A stretch of 64,000 nucleotides of DNA, taken from positions 1 through 64,000 of the forward strand of contig NZ_RCVT01000002.1 of the NCBI RefSeq assembly GCF_016107325.1. The letters are read 5' to 3'. Below are positions 39,727 to 48,506 of the stretch, in pieces. The notes beneath the pieces were generated by a model. The model saw only the letters and a program-made list of their open reading frames with translations, did no database searches and was not told the DNA's origin. Each line of letters starts with the position of its first letter. Within the stretch, counting starts at the first letter, position 1. The position numbers were made by a program, and so were the translations under genes. Source of the stretch: Sphingomonas sp. MA1305 (GTDB lineage: Bacteria > Pseudomonadota > Alphaproteobacteria > Sphingomonadales > Sphingomonadaceae).

Positions 39727-39757
39727 AAACGCCCCGGCCTCTCCGCCGGGGCGTTTT
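39727..39757. terminator. Intrinsic terminator after ctaD
   Basis: A 12-base perfect stem AAACGCCCCGGC (39727-39738) with GCCGGGGCGTTT (39745-39756), a six-base loop and a T-run on the right. The A-run on the left lets it work for the convergent minus-strand hydrolase too. It separates ctaC-ctaD from the rest of the oxidase genes. Confidence 0.92.
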
Positions 39758-39759
39758 GC

Positions 39760-40257
39760 TTACAGGCTGTCGCTGTCGATCACCGCGACCTTCGACGCCA
39801 GGGCGCGCAGCGCGATCCGGTGGACCTGTTCGGTCGGCGCGGTGCACCAATCGCCGATGACCCGTACGTCATAGCCGGCCGCCGCATGCGACAGTGCGGT
39901 GAAGACGACGCAATTCTGGGTCATCATCCCGCACAGCAACAGCGTGTCGACGCCATCGAGGTGAGACGCCAGGTCGGTATCCTGGAAGGCATCCGGCACC
40001 GATTTCGGCACGATGGCCGCATCGCCTGCCGCCGCCAGGATCGCAGACCGGATCGCCACCCCGGCGCCGCCGATCGCGAACGGGCCGCCACTCTCGATCG
40101 CGACATGGCGGATCAGGAGCACGCGATCTCCCGCTTGCCGCACGCGCGCCAAACCCGCGACGATCCGTGCCTCGACCGCCTCGGGCTGCCACAACGGCAT
40201 CAGCCCACCGGGAAAATATTCTTCCTGTACGTCGATCACGATCAAGGCCCGCGTCAT
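39760..40257 (-). CDS. Cysteine hydrolase (isochorismatase superfamily)
   Basis: A 165-residue alpha/beta hydrolase. The catalytic triad is visible as D9 (LIVIDVQEEYF), K85 (AIVPKSVPDAF) and C116 (GMMTQNCVVFTA). The family includes nicotinamidases, isochorismatases and N-carbamoylsarcosine hydrolases. Nothing in the sequence fixes the substrate. The start at 40257 begins the conserved strand. It is convergent to ctaD across the shared terminator and lies in the segment that splits the oxidase genes. Confidence 0.9.
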   Translation of the reverse strand: MTRALIVIDVQEEYFPGGLMPLWQPEAVEARIVAGLARVRQAGDRVLLIRHVAIESGGPFAIGGAGVAIRSAILAAAGDAAIVPKSVPDAFQDTDLASHLDGVDTLLLCGMMTQNCVVFTALSHAAAGYDVRVIGDWCTAPTEQVHRIALRALASKVAVIDSDSL

Positions 40258-40482
40258 GCCGCGCCACTCCCGTGCAGCTGCCATCCCATCGTATACGAGA
40301 CGAAGCCAAGAGGCGGAGGCACCCGTTACTCATTTCGTTGCGGCTACGACCAAACCGGGCCTTTTCGCGCCGGACCGTTCCGCGTTAATCTTCTTCGTTA
40401 AATCCGCGACGGGTATGTCGTTGAGTATCTTCGAGGCGCCGGCAGGTGGGTGTCGGCGTGCGGAGCGGGGATCAATACAACA

Positions 40483-42192
40483 ATGCTGGATGCGGACGGT
40501 GGAGGCGCGGGGGCGCTTTCCGGGGAGGCCGAGACGCCCATCGGGAGCGCCGTGCCTGCGATAAAGACCGGTGGTGCGATCGGCGCCGCGCTTCTGCTCG
40601 CCGCCTGCGGGGGCGGCGACGGCAGCGGCACCACGGCGGCGGCACCGAGCGCACCGGTGACCGTGGCGCCGGCGGCGATCACCACGGCGCAGGCCAGCCG
40701 CTTCCTAGCGCAGGCGACGATGGGCGCGACCCGCGCGATGATCGATGCGGTCGTCAGCCGCCGCTACGAAGGCTGGATCGACGACCAGTTCGCGCTGCCG
40801 CGGGCGACCGCGCACTGGGACTGGCTGGTCGCCAACGGCTACAACGTCGCCGCCAACATCAATGCCGAGATCGGCTTTGACGTCACCATGTGGCGGCAGC
40901 TGATCGCGGAACCCGACCAGCTGCGCCAGCGCATCGGCATGGCGCTGCTCGACATGCTGGTCGTCGGCATCGGCGGCGTGAACCTCAACTGGAAGCAGTT
41001 CGCCACCGCCGCTTATGTCGACGTGCTGCTCGACAATGCGTTCGGCAATTACCGCGCGCTGATGGACGCGATCACCACCAATGCGGCGATGGGGTCGTTC
41101 CTCACCTTCCTCAACAACCGCAAGGCCAACGCGACGACGGGCGCGCAGCCGGACGAGAATTACGCGCGCGAGTTGATGCAGCTGTTCACGCTCGGCCTCT
41201 ACCAGCTCAACATGGACGGCAGCGTCAAGACGGGTGCCAGCGGCGCACCGATGGAAACCTATACCCAGGCCGACGTCGCCGGGCTGGCGCGCGTCTTCAC
41301 CGGGCTCAGCCTTGCTTCCAGCGTCTCGACGACGCCCGATCGTTACCGCCAGCCGCTGGTGATGAACGCCGCGATCAACGAGACCGGCACCGCCACCTTC
41401 CTCGGCACCTCGACGACGGGCGGCGGCATGGCCGCGATCAAGGTCGCGCTCGACACCATCTTCAACCACCCTAATCTGCCGCCGTTCGTGTCGAAGCAGC
41501 TGATCCAGCGCCTGGTCACCAGCAATCCCTCGCCCGCCTATGTCGGCCGCGTCGCGGCGACCTTTGCCGACAATGGATCGGGCGTGCGCGGCGACATGAA
41601 GGCGGTGATCAAGGCGATCCTGCTCGACAGCGAGGCGCGCAGCGATGCTGCGCTGACCAGCACCACCGCGGGCAAGTTGCGCGAGCCGGTGATGCGCCTG
41701 ACCGCCTGGGCCCGCGCATTTGGCGCGACCTCGCCGTCCAACGCCTGGGCGATCGGCGACACGTCCAACCAGTCCACCCGGCTGGCGCAGTCGATGGGGC
41801 GCAGCCAGACCGTCTTCAACTTCTTCCGCCCCGCCTACACGCCACCGGCGACGGGCATCGCGAGCGCCGGCCTGGTCGCGCCCGAGTTCCAGATCACCAA
41901 CGAACAAAGCGTCGTCGCCTACGTCAACTACATGCAGGCGCTGGTGCTGAACGGGACCGGCGATGTGAAGGCCGATTATAGCGCGATCCTGACCAAGGCG
42001 GCGGACAGCGCCGCGCTGGTCGACGAGGTCAATCTGGTGCTCGCCGCCGGCCAGCTGAGCAGTGCGACGGTGACCGCGATCCGCACGGCCGTTGACAGCG
42101 TCGCCGCCACCGCCAGCAATGGACCGCAGACCCGCGTCAACATCGCGATCCTGCTGACCCTCGCCTCCCCCGAATTCATCATGGTGCGCTGA
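40483..42192 (+). CDS. DUF1800 domain-containing protein
   Basis: A 569-residue protein (or 580 if GTG at 40450 is the start). Near residue 40 it has AIGAALLLAACGGGDGSG, a late membrane-type segment ending in a lipobox-like LAAC. The DUF1800 domain follows (about 75-560), with AQASRFLAQATMGATRAMID, ENYARELMQLFTLGLYQLN and KQLIQRLVTSNPSPAYV. DUF1800 is nearly always encoded beside DUF1501, as here; its role is not established. It is likely exported, acting with the Tat-exported DUF1501 protein. Confidence 0.9.
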   Translation: MLDADGGGAGALSGEAETPIGSAVPAIKTGGAIGAALLLAACGGGDGSGTTAAAPSAPVTVAPAAITTAQASRFLAQATMGATRAMIDAVVSRRYEGWIDDQFALPRATAHWDWLVANGYNVAANINAEIGFDVTMWRQLIAEPDQLRQRIGMALLDMLVVGIGGVNLNWKQFATAAYVDVLLDNAFGNYRALMDAITTNAAMGSFLTFLNNRKANATTGAQPDENYARELMQLFTLGLYQLNMDGSVKTGASGAPMETYTQADVAGLARVFTGLSLASSVSTTPDRYRQPLVMNAAINETGTATFLGTSTTGGGMAAIKVALDTIFNHPNLPPFVSKQLIQRLVTSNPSPAYVGRVAATFADNGSGVRGDMKAVIKAILLDSEARSDAALTSTTAGKLREPVMRLTAWARAFGATSPSNAWAIGDTSNQSTRLAQSMGRSQTVFNFFRPAYTPPATGIASAGLVAPEFQITNEQSVVAYVNYMQALVLNGTGDVKADYSAILTKAADSAALVDEVNLVLAAGQLSSATVTAIRTAVDSVAATASNGPQTRVNIAILLTLASPEFIMVR

Positions 42193-42193
42193 G

Positions 42194-43588
42194 ATGGACC
42201 ACGATTGCGCCTCGCTCGACCAGTCTCGCCGCGCCTTTCTGAAGCGAGGTGCCGCGCTCGGGCTTGCCGGGGTGGCGATGCCCTTTGTCACCAGCCTTGC
42301 CGCGATCGGCGAGGCGGCGGCGACGACTGCCACCGATTACAAGGCGATGGTCTGCATCTTCCTGTACGGCGGCAACGACTATGCCAACACGCTGCCGCCC
42401 TATGACGCCGACAGCTACGCCAAATATCTGGCCGCCCGGTCGAACATCGCGCTGACCCGCGACTCGCTGGCCAATACGGTGCTCAGTCCGGCGACCGCGC
42501 TCGCCGGCGGGCGGCAATATGCGCTGGCGCCGACGATGAGTTCGCTGATGCCGCTGTTCAATCAGGGCAAGCTGGCAGTGGCGCTCAACGTCGGCACGTT
42601 GGTGCAGCCGACCACCAAGGCGCAATATCAGGCGAGCAGCGTCAAGCTGCCGCCGAAACTGTTCAGCCACAACGACCAGCAGAGCTATTTCCAGGCCTCC
42701 AATCCAGAGGGCGCGACCTCCGGCTGGGGCGGCCGCATCGGTGACCTGTTCCAGAGCGGCAACGGCGCCTCGGCGCTGACCTGCATCAACGCCAGCGGCA
42801 ATGCGGTCTATCTGACCGGCAAGTCGGCGGTGCAATATGCGGTCGGCACCGGCGGTCCGGTCGCGCTGCTCAACAACGCCTCGACGCTCTACGGCTCGAC
42901 CACCGCTGCCGCGACGTTGCGCAGCCTAATGACCGGCAGCAACGGCCATGTCCTTGCCGGCGAACATGCCCGCGTGTCGAAGCGCGCGCTCGACACCTAT
43001 GCGCAGGTGTCGGGCGCGCTCGCCAATGCGCCGGCCTCTGGCTTCACCCTCTTCCCCAGCGGCAATGCCCTCGCCGACCAGCTCAAGATGGTGGCGCGGA
43101 TGATCTCCGTGTCGTCCGAGCTGGGGGCAAAGCGGCAGGTGTTCTTCGTGTCGATCGGCGGCTTCGACCTGCACGACAATCTCGTCGCGCAACACCCCGG
43201 GTTGATCGGCAAGGTGGCGGATGCGATGCGCGCTTTCTACGATACAACCGTCGCGCTGGGCGTCGCCGACAAGGTGACGAGCTTCACCGCCTCCGACTTC
43301 GGCCGCACCCTGCAATCGAACGACGACGGCTCGGACCATGGCTGGGGCAGCCACCATTTCGTCATGGGCGGCGCGGTGCGCGGCCAGCGTTTCTATGGCA
43401 CGCCACCGGCGATCGGCAACGGCACCGCCAACGACGTCGGTCAGGGGCGGCTGCTACCGACGATCTCCGTCGACCAATATGCCGCGACGCTGGCGAGTTG
43501 GTTCGGCGTCGGCAATGGCGACCTCGCGACGGTCCTGCCAAACATGGGCAATTACAACCAGTCGAGCTGGAACTTGGGGTTCGTTTGA
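42194..43588 (+). CDS. DUF1501 domain-containing Tat-exported protein
   Basis: A 464-residue protein with a twin-arginine signal, SRRAFLKRGAALGLAGVAMPF (in two adjacent halves, residues 11-31). The DUF1501 domain belongs to the alkaline-phosphatase-like/sulfatase fold group. Visible blocks are CIFLYGGNDYANTLPPYD, FFVSIGGFDLHDNLVAQHPGL and VTSFTASDFGRTLQSNDDGSDHGWGSHHF (each split below). The last supplies Asp and His residues placed like metal ligands in that fold. It starts one base after the DUF1800 stop, so both form one operon. Confidence 0.92.
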   Translation: MDHDCASLDQSRRAFLKRGAALGLAGVAMPFVTSLAAIGEAAATTATDYKAMVCIFLYGGNDYANTLPPYDADSYAKYLAARSNIALTRDSLANTVLSPATALAGGRQYALAPTMSSLMPLFNQGKLAVALNVGTLVQPTTKAQYQASSVKLPPKLFSHNDQQSYFQASNPEGATSGWGGRIGDLFQSGNGASALTCINASGNAVYLTGKSAVQYAVGTGGPVALLNNASTLYGSTTAAATLRSLMTGSNGHVLAGEHARVSKRALDTYAQVSGALANAPASGFTLFPSGNALADQLKMVARMISVSSELGAKRQVFFVSIGGFDLHDNLVAQHPGLIGKVADAMRAFYDTTVALGVADKVTSFTASDFGRTLQSNDDGSDHGWGSHHFVMGGAVRGQRFYGTPPAIGNGTANDVGQGRLLPTISVDQYAATLASWFGVGNGDLATVLPNMGNYNQSSWNLGFV

Positions 43589-43618
43589 TCCCGGAGACTG
43601 TGCGAGCGATCCTTCAGT

Positions 43619-43812
43619 TCGCGCGAAGACGCGAAGCCGCGAAGAAGATGGCTTCGCGCGGAGGCGCGGAGGACGCAGAGGTGTCGCGCTTGCCGCGCCA
43701 GCGGCTTTATCTCCTTGTTGGAAGAATGAGCGGCTTCGCCGAGGAGTCACCGCTCCGCGTCCCCCGCGCCTCCGCGCGAACAAAGCCATTCTTCTTCGCG
43801 TCTTTGCGCGAA
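43619..43812. repeat. Long inverted repeat of TTCGCGC...GGAGGCGCGGAGG type
   Basis: Imperfect arms at about 43,619-43,683 and 43,750-43,812. The left arm reads TTCGCGCGAAGACGCGAAG ... CGCGCGGAGGCGCGGAGGAC and the right arm is close to its reverse complement, interrupted by small indels. It lies between convergent genes (DUF1501 and the diiron oxidase-like gene) and may act as a two-way terminator-like hairpin. It is a different family from the GTCATCCC repeats. Confidence 0.85.
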
Positions 43813-43874
43813 TCGATTTCCCAACTCCGCCCCTGAAGGATGGAGGGCTCAACCCGCCCCGTTGGCCCTGAAAA

Positions 43875-44768
43875 CTACCCCATCAACACCGCGCGATACG
43901 CCGCGAAGCAGCGTTCGCCGCACTTCAGCCGGATCAGCGCGCCCTCCGCCATGGCGGTCGCGCGGCGGGGGTCCTCCTCGACGGCAGGGCGGATCGCCTC
44001 GCGGTTCCAGTCCTCGGAGTGTTTGACGTCGAGCACCGCATGCAGGTCGAAATAGCGGCGCTCCTTGTTGGTGAAGCCGAGTCGCTTCAGCCCGCGCGCC
44101 GTCGCCGCCGACCGATCCGGCGCGGTCAGTTCAATCACACCGAGCGCACCGACCGATTGCCAGGTGTAGCGCCGGCTGGTCGCCATCGCGGTCATCGCAT
44201 TGGCCAGGCACAGGCTCTGCCACAGCGTCTTCTCGATCACGGGGCAGACCTGAAGCGTCTCGGCCAAGGCATGGAGCATCGGCCCGTGCATCCCCGCCGC
44301 CTGGCCGCGCCCCATCTCGTCCCAATAGTTGCGCGCGAGTTCAAGTTTGGGAAGGGTCGGCAGCTTGACCTGGGTCATCGCGACCAGATCGTCGAAGCCC
44401 GCCTCGCCCGCCGCTTCCTGCTCGAAAAACCAGCGGAGCTGATCGAGGTTCGCTTGCTCCGCCAACCACGGAAACAGCGGGTCGTGCTGACCGGGGCCGC
44501 TCTGCTTCAGCGCCTCGAACCAGGCAATGAACCCGTCGACGTCGGTCGGTGCCGCCGCGGCCTCGTCCGCCACCTCATCGCGCAACTCCTCGAGGAAGCC
44601 GCCCTCGAGCCGCTGCATGCGCACGTCGCGGTCGAGCGTGCGCTGCCAATCAGCATCGGGAAAGCCAGGCTCCAGCCGTTCGCGGTTCCAATGCGCCAGC
44701 CCCCGCTGGAAGCTGTCGGTCAGGAATTGCGAGCCGCGAACAGGTGCCTCGGCGATACGCGTGGCCAT
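43875..44768 (-). CDS. Iron-containing redox enzyme (haem-oxygenase-like diiron oxidase)
   Basis: A 297-residue mostly helical protein of the TENA/haem-oxygenase-like diiron superfamily. Candidate ligands are Glu residues in FFEQEAAGEAGFDD (E118/E122), E151 and H161 in NYWDEMGRGQAAGMHG, and Asp/His in FDLHAVLDVKHSEDW near residue 240. The family includes SznF-like N-oxygenases and UndA-like oxidases; the substrate is unknown. Of two adjacent ATGs the one at 44768 is better spaced from GGGAGG. It sits in the segment that splits the oxidase genes. Confidence 0.82.
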   Translation of the reverse strand: MATRIAEAPVRGSQFLTDSFQRGLAHWNRERLEPGFPDADWQRTLDRDVRMQRLEGGFLEELRDEVADEAAAAPTDVDGFIAWFEALKQSGPGQHDPLFPWLAEQANLDQLRWFFEQEAAGEAGFDDLVAMTQVKLPTLPKLELARNYWDEMGRGQAAGMHGPMLHALAETLQVCPVIEKTLWQSLCLANAMTAMATSRRYTWQSVGALGVIELTAPDRSAATARGLKRLGFTNKERRYFDLHAVLDVKHSEDWNREAIRPAVEEDPRRATAMAEGALIRLKCGERCFAAYRAVLMG

Positions 44769-44914
44769 CATGATCCTCCCTTAAGAGCCCGGCCAACCCG
44801 TTCAAAACACGATCGTTCCCGCCCGACTCGGGCGGCTTGACCTGGATCAGCACGATCGTTGGTCGGGCGCGCCCGCCCTTTCCCAGGGGCCTCACGACGC
44901 GTATAGCCGCCGCC

Positions 44915-45820
44915 ATGACGACGGCCGCGACGCCCATCCTGCCCCCCGCCGACTGGCGTGATTTCCTGGCGCTGACCAAGCCGCGGGTGATGACGCTGGT
45001 CGTCTTCACCGGCCTGTGCGGCATGCTCGCCGCGCCGGTCGGCATCCATCCGGTGCTCGGCTTCACCGCCATCCTGTGCATCGCGCTGGGCGCGGGCGCG
45101 GCCGGCGCGCTCAACCAATGGTATGAAGCCGACCTCGACGCCGCGATGCGCCGGACGCAGCAGCGCCCGCTGCCCGCCGGCCGCATGGAGCGGCAGTCGG
45201 CGCTGCATTTCGGCGTCGGCCTTGGCGCCTTCTCGGTGATTCTGATGGGGCTGGCGGTCAACGTCGCCGCCGCCGCGATCCTGACCGTGTCGATCCTGTT
45301 TTACGTACTGATCTACACCGTCTGGCTGAAGCGGCGTACGCCGCAGAACATCGTGATCGGCGGGGCCGCCGGCGCCTTTCCGCCGCTGATCGGCTGGGCA
45401 GCGGCGACGGGCGACGTCGCGATCCTGCCGCTGCTGCTGTTCGGCCTCGTCTTCCTGTGGACGCCGCCGCATTTCTGGGCGCTCGCGCTGTTCGTGAAGA
45501 CCGATTACGCCAATGCCGGCGTGCCGATGCTGCCGGTGGTCGCCGGCGAACGGGTAACGCGGCGCCAGATCGGCCTCTACACCATTCCGATGGCGATCGC
45601 CGCGGTGGCGCCCTGGCCGCTCGGGCTGACCGGCGCGATCTACGGCGTCCTCGCCACCGCGACCACCGCGCTGTTCGCCTTGCTGGCGCTGCGGGTCGCG
45701 ACACGGCATACGCAGCCCGACGACCGCATGAAGCCGGAGAAGCGCTTGTTCAGCTATTCGATCCTCTACCTCTTCGTGATCTTCGGCGCGCTGGTCGTCG
45801 ACCGCTGGGTGCTGGCATGA
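44915..45820 (+). CDS. ctaB: Haem O synthase (protoheme IX farnesyltransferase)
   Basis: A 301-residue UbiA-family prenyltransferase with about nine membrane helices that attaches farnesyl to haem B to make haem O for the oxidase. The prenyl-diphosphate/Mg2+ motif is [39 protein letters not shown] is the N-terminal haem-side signature. The start at 44915 is preferred over an upstream frame. It overlaps a 44-residue protein gene by ATGA. Confidence 0.97.
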   Translation: MTTAATPILPPADWRDFLALTKPRVMTLVVFTGLCGMLAAPVGIHPVLGFTAILCIALGAGAAGALNQWYEADLDAAMRRTQQRPLPAGRMERQSALHFGVGLGAFSVILMGLAVNVAAAAILTVSILFYVLIYTVWLKRRTPQNIVIGGAAGAFPPLIGWAAATGDVAILPLLLFGLVFLWTPPHFWALALFVKTDYANAGVPMLPVVAGERVTRRQIGLYTIPMAIAAVAPWPLGLTGAIYGVLATATTALFALLALRVATRHTQPDDRMKPEKRLFSYSILYLFVIFGALVVDRWVLA

Positions 45821-45951
45821 CTCCCGACGACCAGGATCTGATCCGCCGCCGCCAGAAGTCGCGCGCGATCGTCACTGCGGTGCTGCTCGGCGCCTTCGTC
45901 ATCCTCGTCTTCGCAATTGCCCTCACCAAGATCCGCCAGGGTATGGCATGA
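45817..45951 (+). CDS. Small membrane protein of the oxidase cluster
   Basis: A 44-residue protein, [20 protein letters not shown] as N-terminus and then a single membrane helix (about 17-36), ending IRQGMA. It overlaps ctaB at its start (ATGA) and ctaG at its end (ATGA). A small single-helix protein in this slot is common between ctaB and ctaG in alphaproteobacteria (CoxF-like), possibly an assembly factor. Too short for a firm name. Confidence 0.82.
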   Translation: MTPDDQDLIRRRQKSRAIVTAVLLGAFVILVFAIALTKIRQGMA

Positions 45952-46505
45952 GCGGCGCGGCGGACCTGAACAGCCGCCGCCAGTTGCGCACCGCGCTGTT
46001 CGCGGTGCTCGGCATCTGCCTGATGACCGGCGTCGCCTGGGCGAGCGTGCCGCTGTACCGCCTGTTCTGCCAGGTGACCGGGCTGAACGGTACGACCCAA
46101 CGCGGGCTGCAGGCGCCGGGTGCGGTGAACCACAAGATCCGCATCGATTTCGACACCAACGTCGCGCCGCACATGCCGTGGCGGTTCCGGCCGGAGAATC
46201 CATCCGACACGGTCGACGTCGGTGCACGCGACATGGCGTTCTTCCTCGCCACCAACACCAGCGACCATCCGATCACCGGCACCGCGACATTCAACGTCAC
46301 GCCCGGCCAGGCCGGCAAATATTTCACCAAGATCCAGTGCTTCTGCTTCACCCAACAGACGCTGCAGCCGGGCGAGACGGCGCGCATGCCAGTGATCTTC
46401 TTCGTCGACCCGAAGATCCTCAAGGACCCGGACGCCGCCGACGTCGAGACGATCACCCTGTCCTACACATTTTATCCGGTAGATTCCGGCAAGACGCCAA
46501 GCTAG
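45948..46505 (+). CDS. ctaG: Cytochrome c oxidase assembly protein CtaG (Cox11)
   Basis: A 185-residue protein with one N-terminal membrane helix (about 14-34) and a periplasmic immunoglobulin-like domain. It delivers copper to the CuB site. The copper-binding cysteines are C131 and C133 in KIQCFCFTQQTL, and a membrane-proximal Cys is in PLYRLFCQVTG. It lies between the small membrane protein and subunit III. Confidence 0.97.
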   Translation: MSGAADLNSRRQLRTALFAVLGICLMTGVAWASVPLYRLFCQVTGLNGTTQRGLQAPGAVNHKIRIDFDTNVAPHMPWRFRPENPSDTVDVGARDMAFFLATNTSDHPITGTATFNVTPGQAGKYFTKIQCFCFTQQTLQPGETARMPVIFFVDPKILKDPDAADVETITLSYTFYPVDSGKTPS

Positions 46506-46541
46506 GGTCGGACCCCGAGAGGGTATAACAGGGACACCGCA

Positions 46542-47474
46542 ATGGCCGGCGCCAAGAACCACGACTATCACATTCTGCCACCGAGCATCTGGCCGTTGTT
46601 CGGCTCGCTGTCGGCGCTGGTGATGGCCTCCGGCGCGATCATGTGGATGCATGGCGGCCATCTGGCGGCGGACAAGGCGAACGGCGGCGGCTGGATCTTC
46701 TTCGCCGGGCTCGCCGGTGTCCTGTTCACCATGTACAGCTGGTGGGCGGACGTGGTGCGCGAGGCGCATCACGGCGATCACACCCCGGTCGTCCAGCTGC
46801 ACTTCCGCTACGGCATGATCCTGTTCATCGCCTCGGAAGTCATGTTCTTCGTCGGCTGGTTCTGGGCCTTCTTCGACTTCAGCCTGTTCCCGACCGCGAT
46901 GAGCTTCGTCGACGGCCAGGTCGAGCGCGCGGCGGAAGGCGCGACGGCGATTGCCGCGCAATGGCCGCCCAAGGGGCTGGAGGTGATCAACGCCTTCGAA
47001 TTCCCGCTGCTCAACACGCTGATCCTGCTGACCAGCGGCACCACCGTCACCTGGGCCCACCATGCGCTGATCCACAACCAGCGCGGCGGCGCGAAGACCG
47101 GCCTGTGGGGCCTGCTTGGCGTGGGCAATCGTGACGGCGTGCTCAAGGGCCTGTGGCTGACCGTGGTGCTGGGCATCCTGTTCAGCAGCATCCAGGCCTA
47201 TGAATACATGCACGCGCCCTTCCCCTTCAAGGGACTGAACTATGGCGCGTCCTTCTTCATGGCGACGGGCTTCCACGGCTTCCACGTACTGATCGGCACG
47301 ATCTTCCTGATCGTCTGCCTGATCCGCGCCTACAAGGGCGACTTCACCCCGCGCCAGCATTTCGGCTTCGAGGCGGCCGCCTGGTACTGGCATTTCGTCG
47401 ACGTCGTCTGGCTGTTCCTGTTCGTCACCATCTACGTCTGGGGCGGCTGGGGCGCGCCGGTTCACGGCGGCTGA
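46542..47474 (+). CDS. ctaE: Cytochrome c oxidase subunit III
   Basis: A 310-residue subunit with seven membrane helices. Visible family strings are HDYHILPPSIWPLFGSLSA, FFVGWFWAFFDFSLFP (with a conserved acidic region), and FHGFHVLIGTIFLIVCLIRA with AAWYWHFVDVVWLFLF. A loop of about 30 residues (QVERAAEGATAIAAQWPPKG) between helices 3 and 4 is typical. It stabilises proton uptake in subunit I. Confidence 0.97.
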   Translation: MAGAKNHDYHILPPSIWPLFGSLSALVMASGAIMWMHGGHLAADKANGGGWIFFAGLAGVLFTMYSWWADVVREAHHGDHTPVVQLHFRYGMILFIASEVMFFVGWFWAFFDFSLFPTAMSFVDGQVERAAEGATAIAAQWPPKGLEVINAFEFPLLNTLILLTSGTTVTWAHHALIHNQRGGAKTGLWGLLGVGNRDGVLKGLWLTVVLGILFSSIQAYEYMHAPFPFKGLNYGASFFMATGFHGFHVLIGTIFLIVCLIRAYKGDFTPRQHFGFEAAAWYWHFVDVVWLFLFVTIYVWGGWGAPVHGG

Positions 47475-47496
47475 CCGATGAACGGGTGACGGCCTG

Positions 47497-47907
47497 ATGG
47501 ACGAACCGTCACCCGCGCCTGCGCCCGGCGCAGAGCCCGAGAGCGCGACTCGTGCGATCCTTGATGCCGGCCTCAAGGGCCTGTGCCCGCGCTGCGGCCA
47601 GCCCGCCATCTTCGACGGCTGGATCAAATTCGCCCCGGCCTGCCGCGCCTGCGGCCTGGACCTTTCCCAGTTCAACGTCGGCGACGGGCCGGCGGCGTTC
47701 CTGACCCTGATCCTCGGCGCGATCGTCACCGCGCTGGCGGTGGTCACCGAAGTGAAGCTGCATCCCCCGATCTGGGTGCACCTGCTGCTCTGGATTCCGC
47801 TGACCATCGCCGGCGTGATCGTCAGCCTGCGCATCGCCAAGGCGGCGCTGCTCGCGGCGGAATACCGCAACGCCGCGCGCGAAGGGCGTATCGACCCCCG
47901 CCCATGA
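47497..47907 (+). CDS. DUF983 domain-containing protein
   Basis: A 136-residue membrane protein. An N-terminal zinc-ribbon-like pair of motifs, LCPRCGQPAIF and CRACGLDL, provides four cysteines. Two membrane helices follow (about 63-86 and 92-112). DUF983 genes sit between ctaE and SURF1 genes in many alphaproteobacteria, suggesting a role in oxidase assembly. The role is not established. Confidence 0.92.
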   Translation: MDEPSPAPAPGAEPESATRAILDAGLKGLCPRCGQPAIFDGWIKFAPACRACGLDLSQFNVGDGPAAFLTLILGAIVTALAVVTEVKLHPPIWVHLLLWIPLTIAGVIVSLRIAKAALLAAEYRNAAREGRIDPRP

Positions 47908-48506
47908 AGCGCCTACCCCTGATCCCCACAATCGTCGTCGCGCTGGCGGTGGCGGCGATGATCGGCCTAGGCCTGTGGCAGTTGCTCGACCGACTGCCGA
48001 AGAAGGAGGCCTATCTTGCCCAGTTGGCGACCAACCCGGCCAAGCCGCCGGTCGCCTTCCCGCGCCTGCCCGACGACCGGCTGCTGTTCCGCCGCAGCAG
48101 CGCGATGTGCCTGGAGCCGGTCAGCCAGCGCCTGTTCGGCGCCGGGGCCGCCGGCTATCGGGTGATCGCCACCTGCCGCGACGGGGTGGAGGGCCCCGGC
48201 TTCCAGGTCCAGCTCGGCACCACGCGCGATCCGCGCTATCGCTCGACCTGGCGGGGCGGTGCGGTCCGCGGCACGATCAGCCATGCGCCCGATGCGCGCC
48301 CTTTACTGGCGACGCTGTTCGACCATCGGCCGCAAACGATGCTGCTCGTCGCCGATACGCCGCCGCCGGGGCTTGCCCCCAATGCGCGACCCGACCTATC
48401 GAGCGTGCCGAACAACCATCTCTCCTATGCGGTGCAATGGTTCTTCTTCGCAGCCATCGCCGCGGTGATCTACGGGATCGCGGTCAGCCGACGCCGGAGC
48501 CGTTGA
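47904..48506 (+). CDS. SURF1 family cytochrome oxidase biogenesis protein
   Basis: A 200-residue protein with two membrane helices at the ends (about 6-26 and 173-193) and a periplasmic domain, as in SURF1, which helps insert haem a into subunit I. Conserved spots are GLGLWQLLDRLPKKEAYL at the N-terminus and NNHLSYAVQWFFFAAIA at the C-terminus. It is short for the family and the middle is divergent, including a Cys pair. It overlaps DUF983 by ATGA and thrC by one base. Confidence 0.9.
   Translation: MKRLPLIPTIVVALAVAAMIGLGLWQLLDRLPKKEAYLAQLATNPAKPPVAFPRLPDDRLLFRRSSAMCLEPVSQRLFGAGAAGYRVIATCRDGVEGPGFQVQLGTTRDPRYRSTWRGGAVRGTISHAPDARPLLATLFDHRPQTMLLVADTPPPGLAPNARPDLSSVPNNHLSYAVQWFFFAAIAAVIYGIAVSRRRSR

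Noticed and set aside
39702-44914. Block inside the oxidase operon as a mobile element
   Set aside because: No transposase, integrase, tRNA attachment site or flanking direct repeat was seen, so it is reported only as an unusual gene order.
45750-47870. 706-codon minus-strand frame antisense to ctaG-ctaE-DUF983
   Set aside because: It spans three well-supported plus-strand genes and has no start context or family signature.
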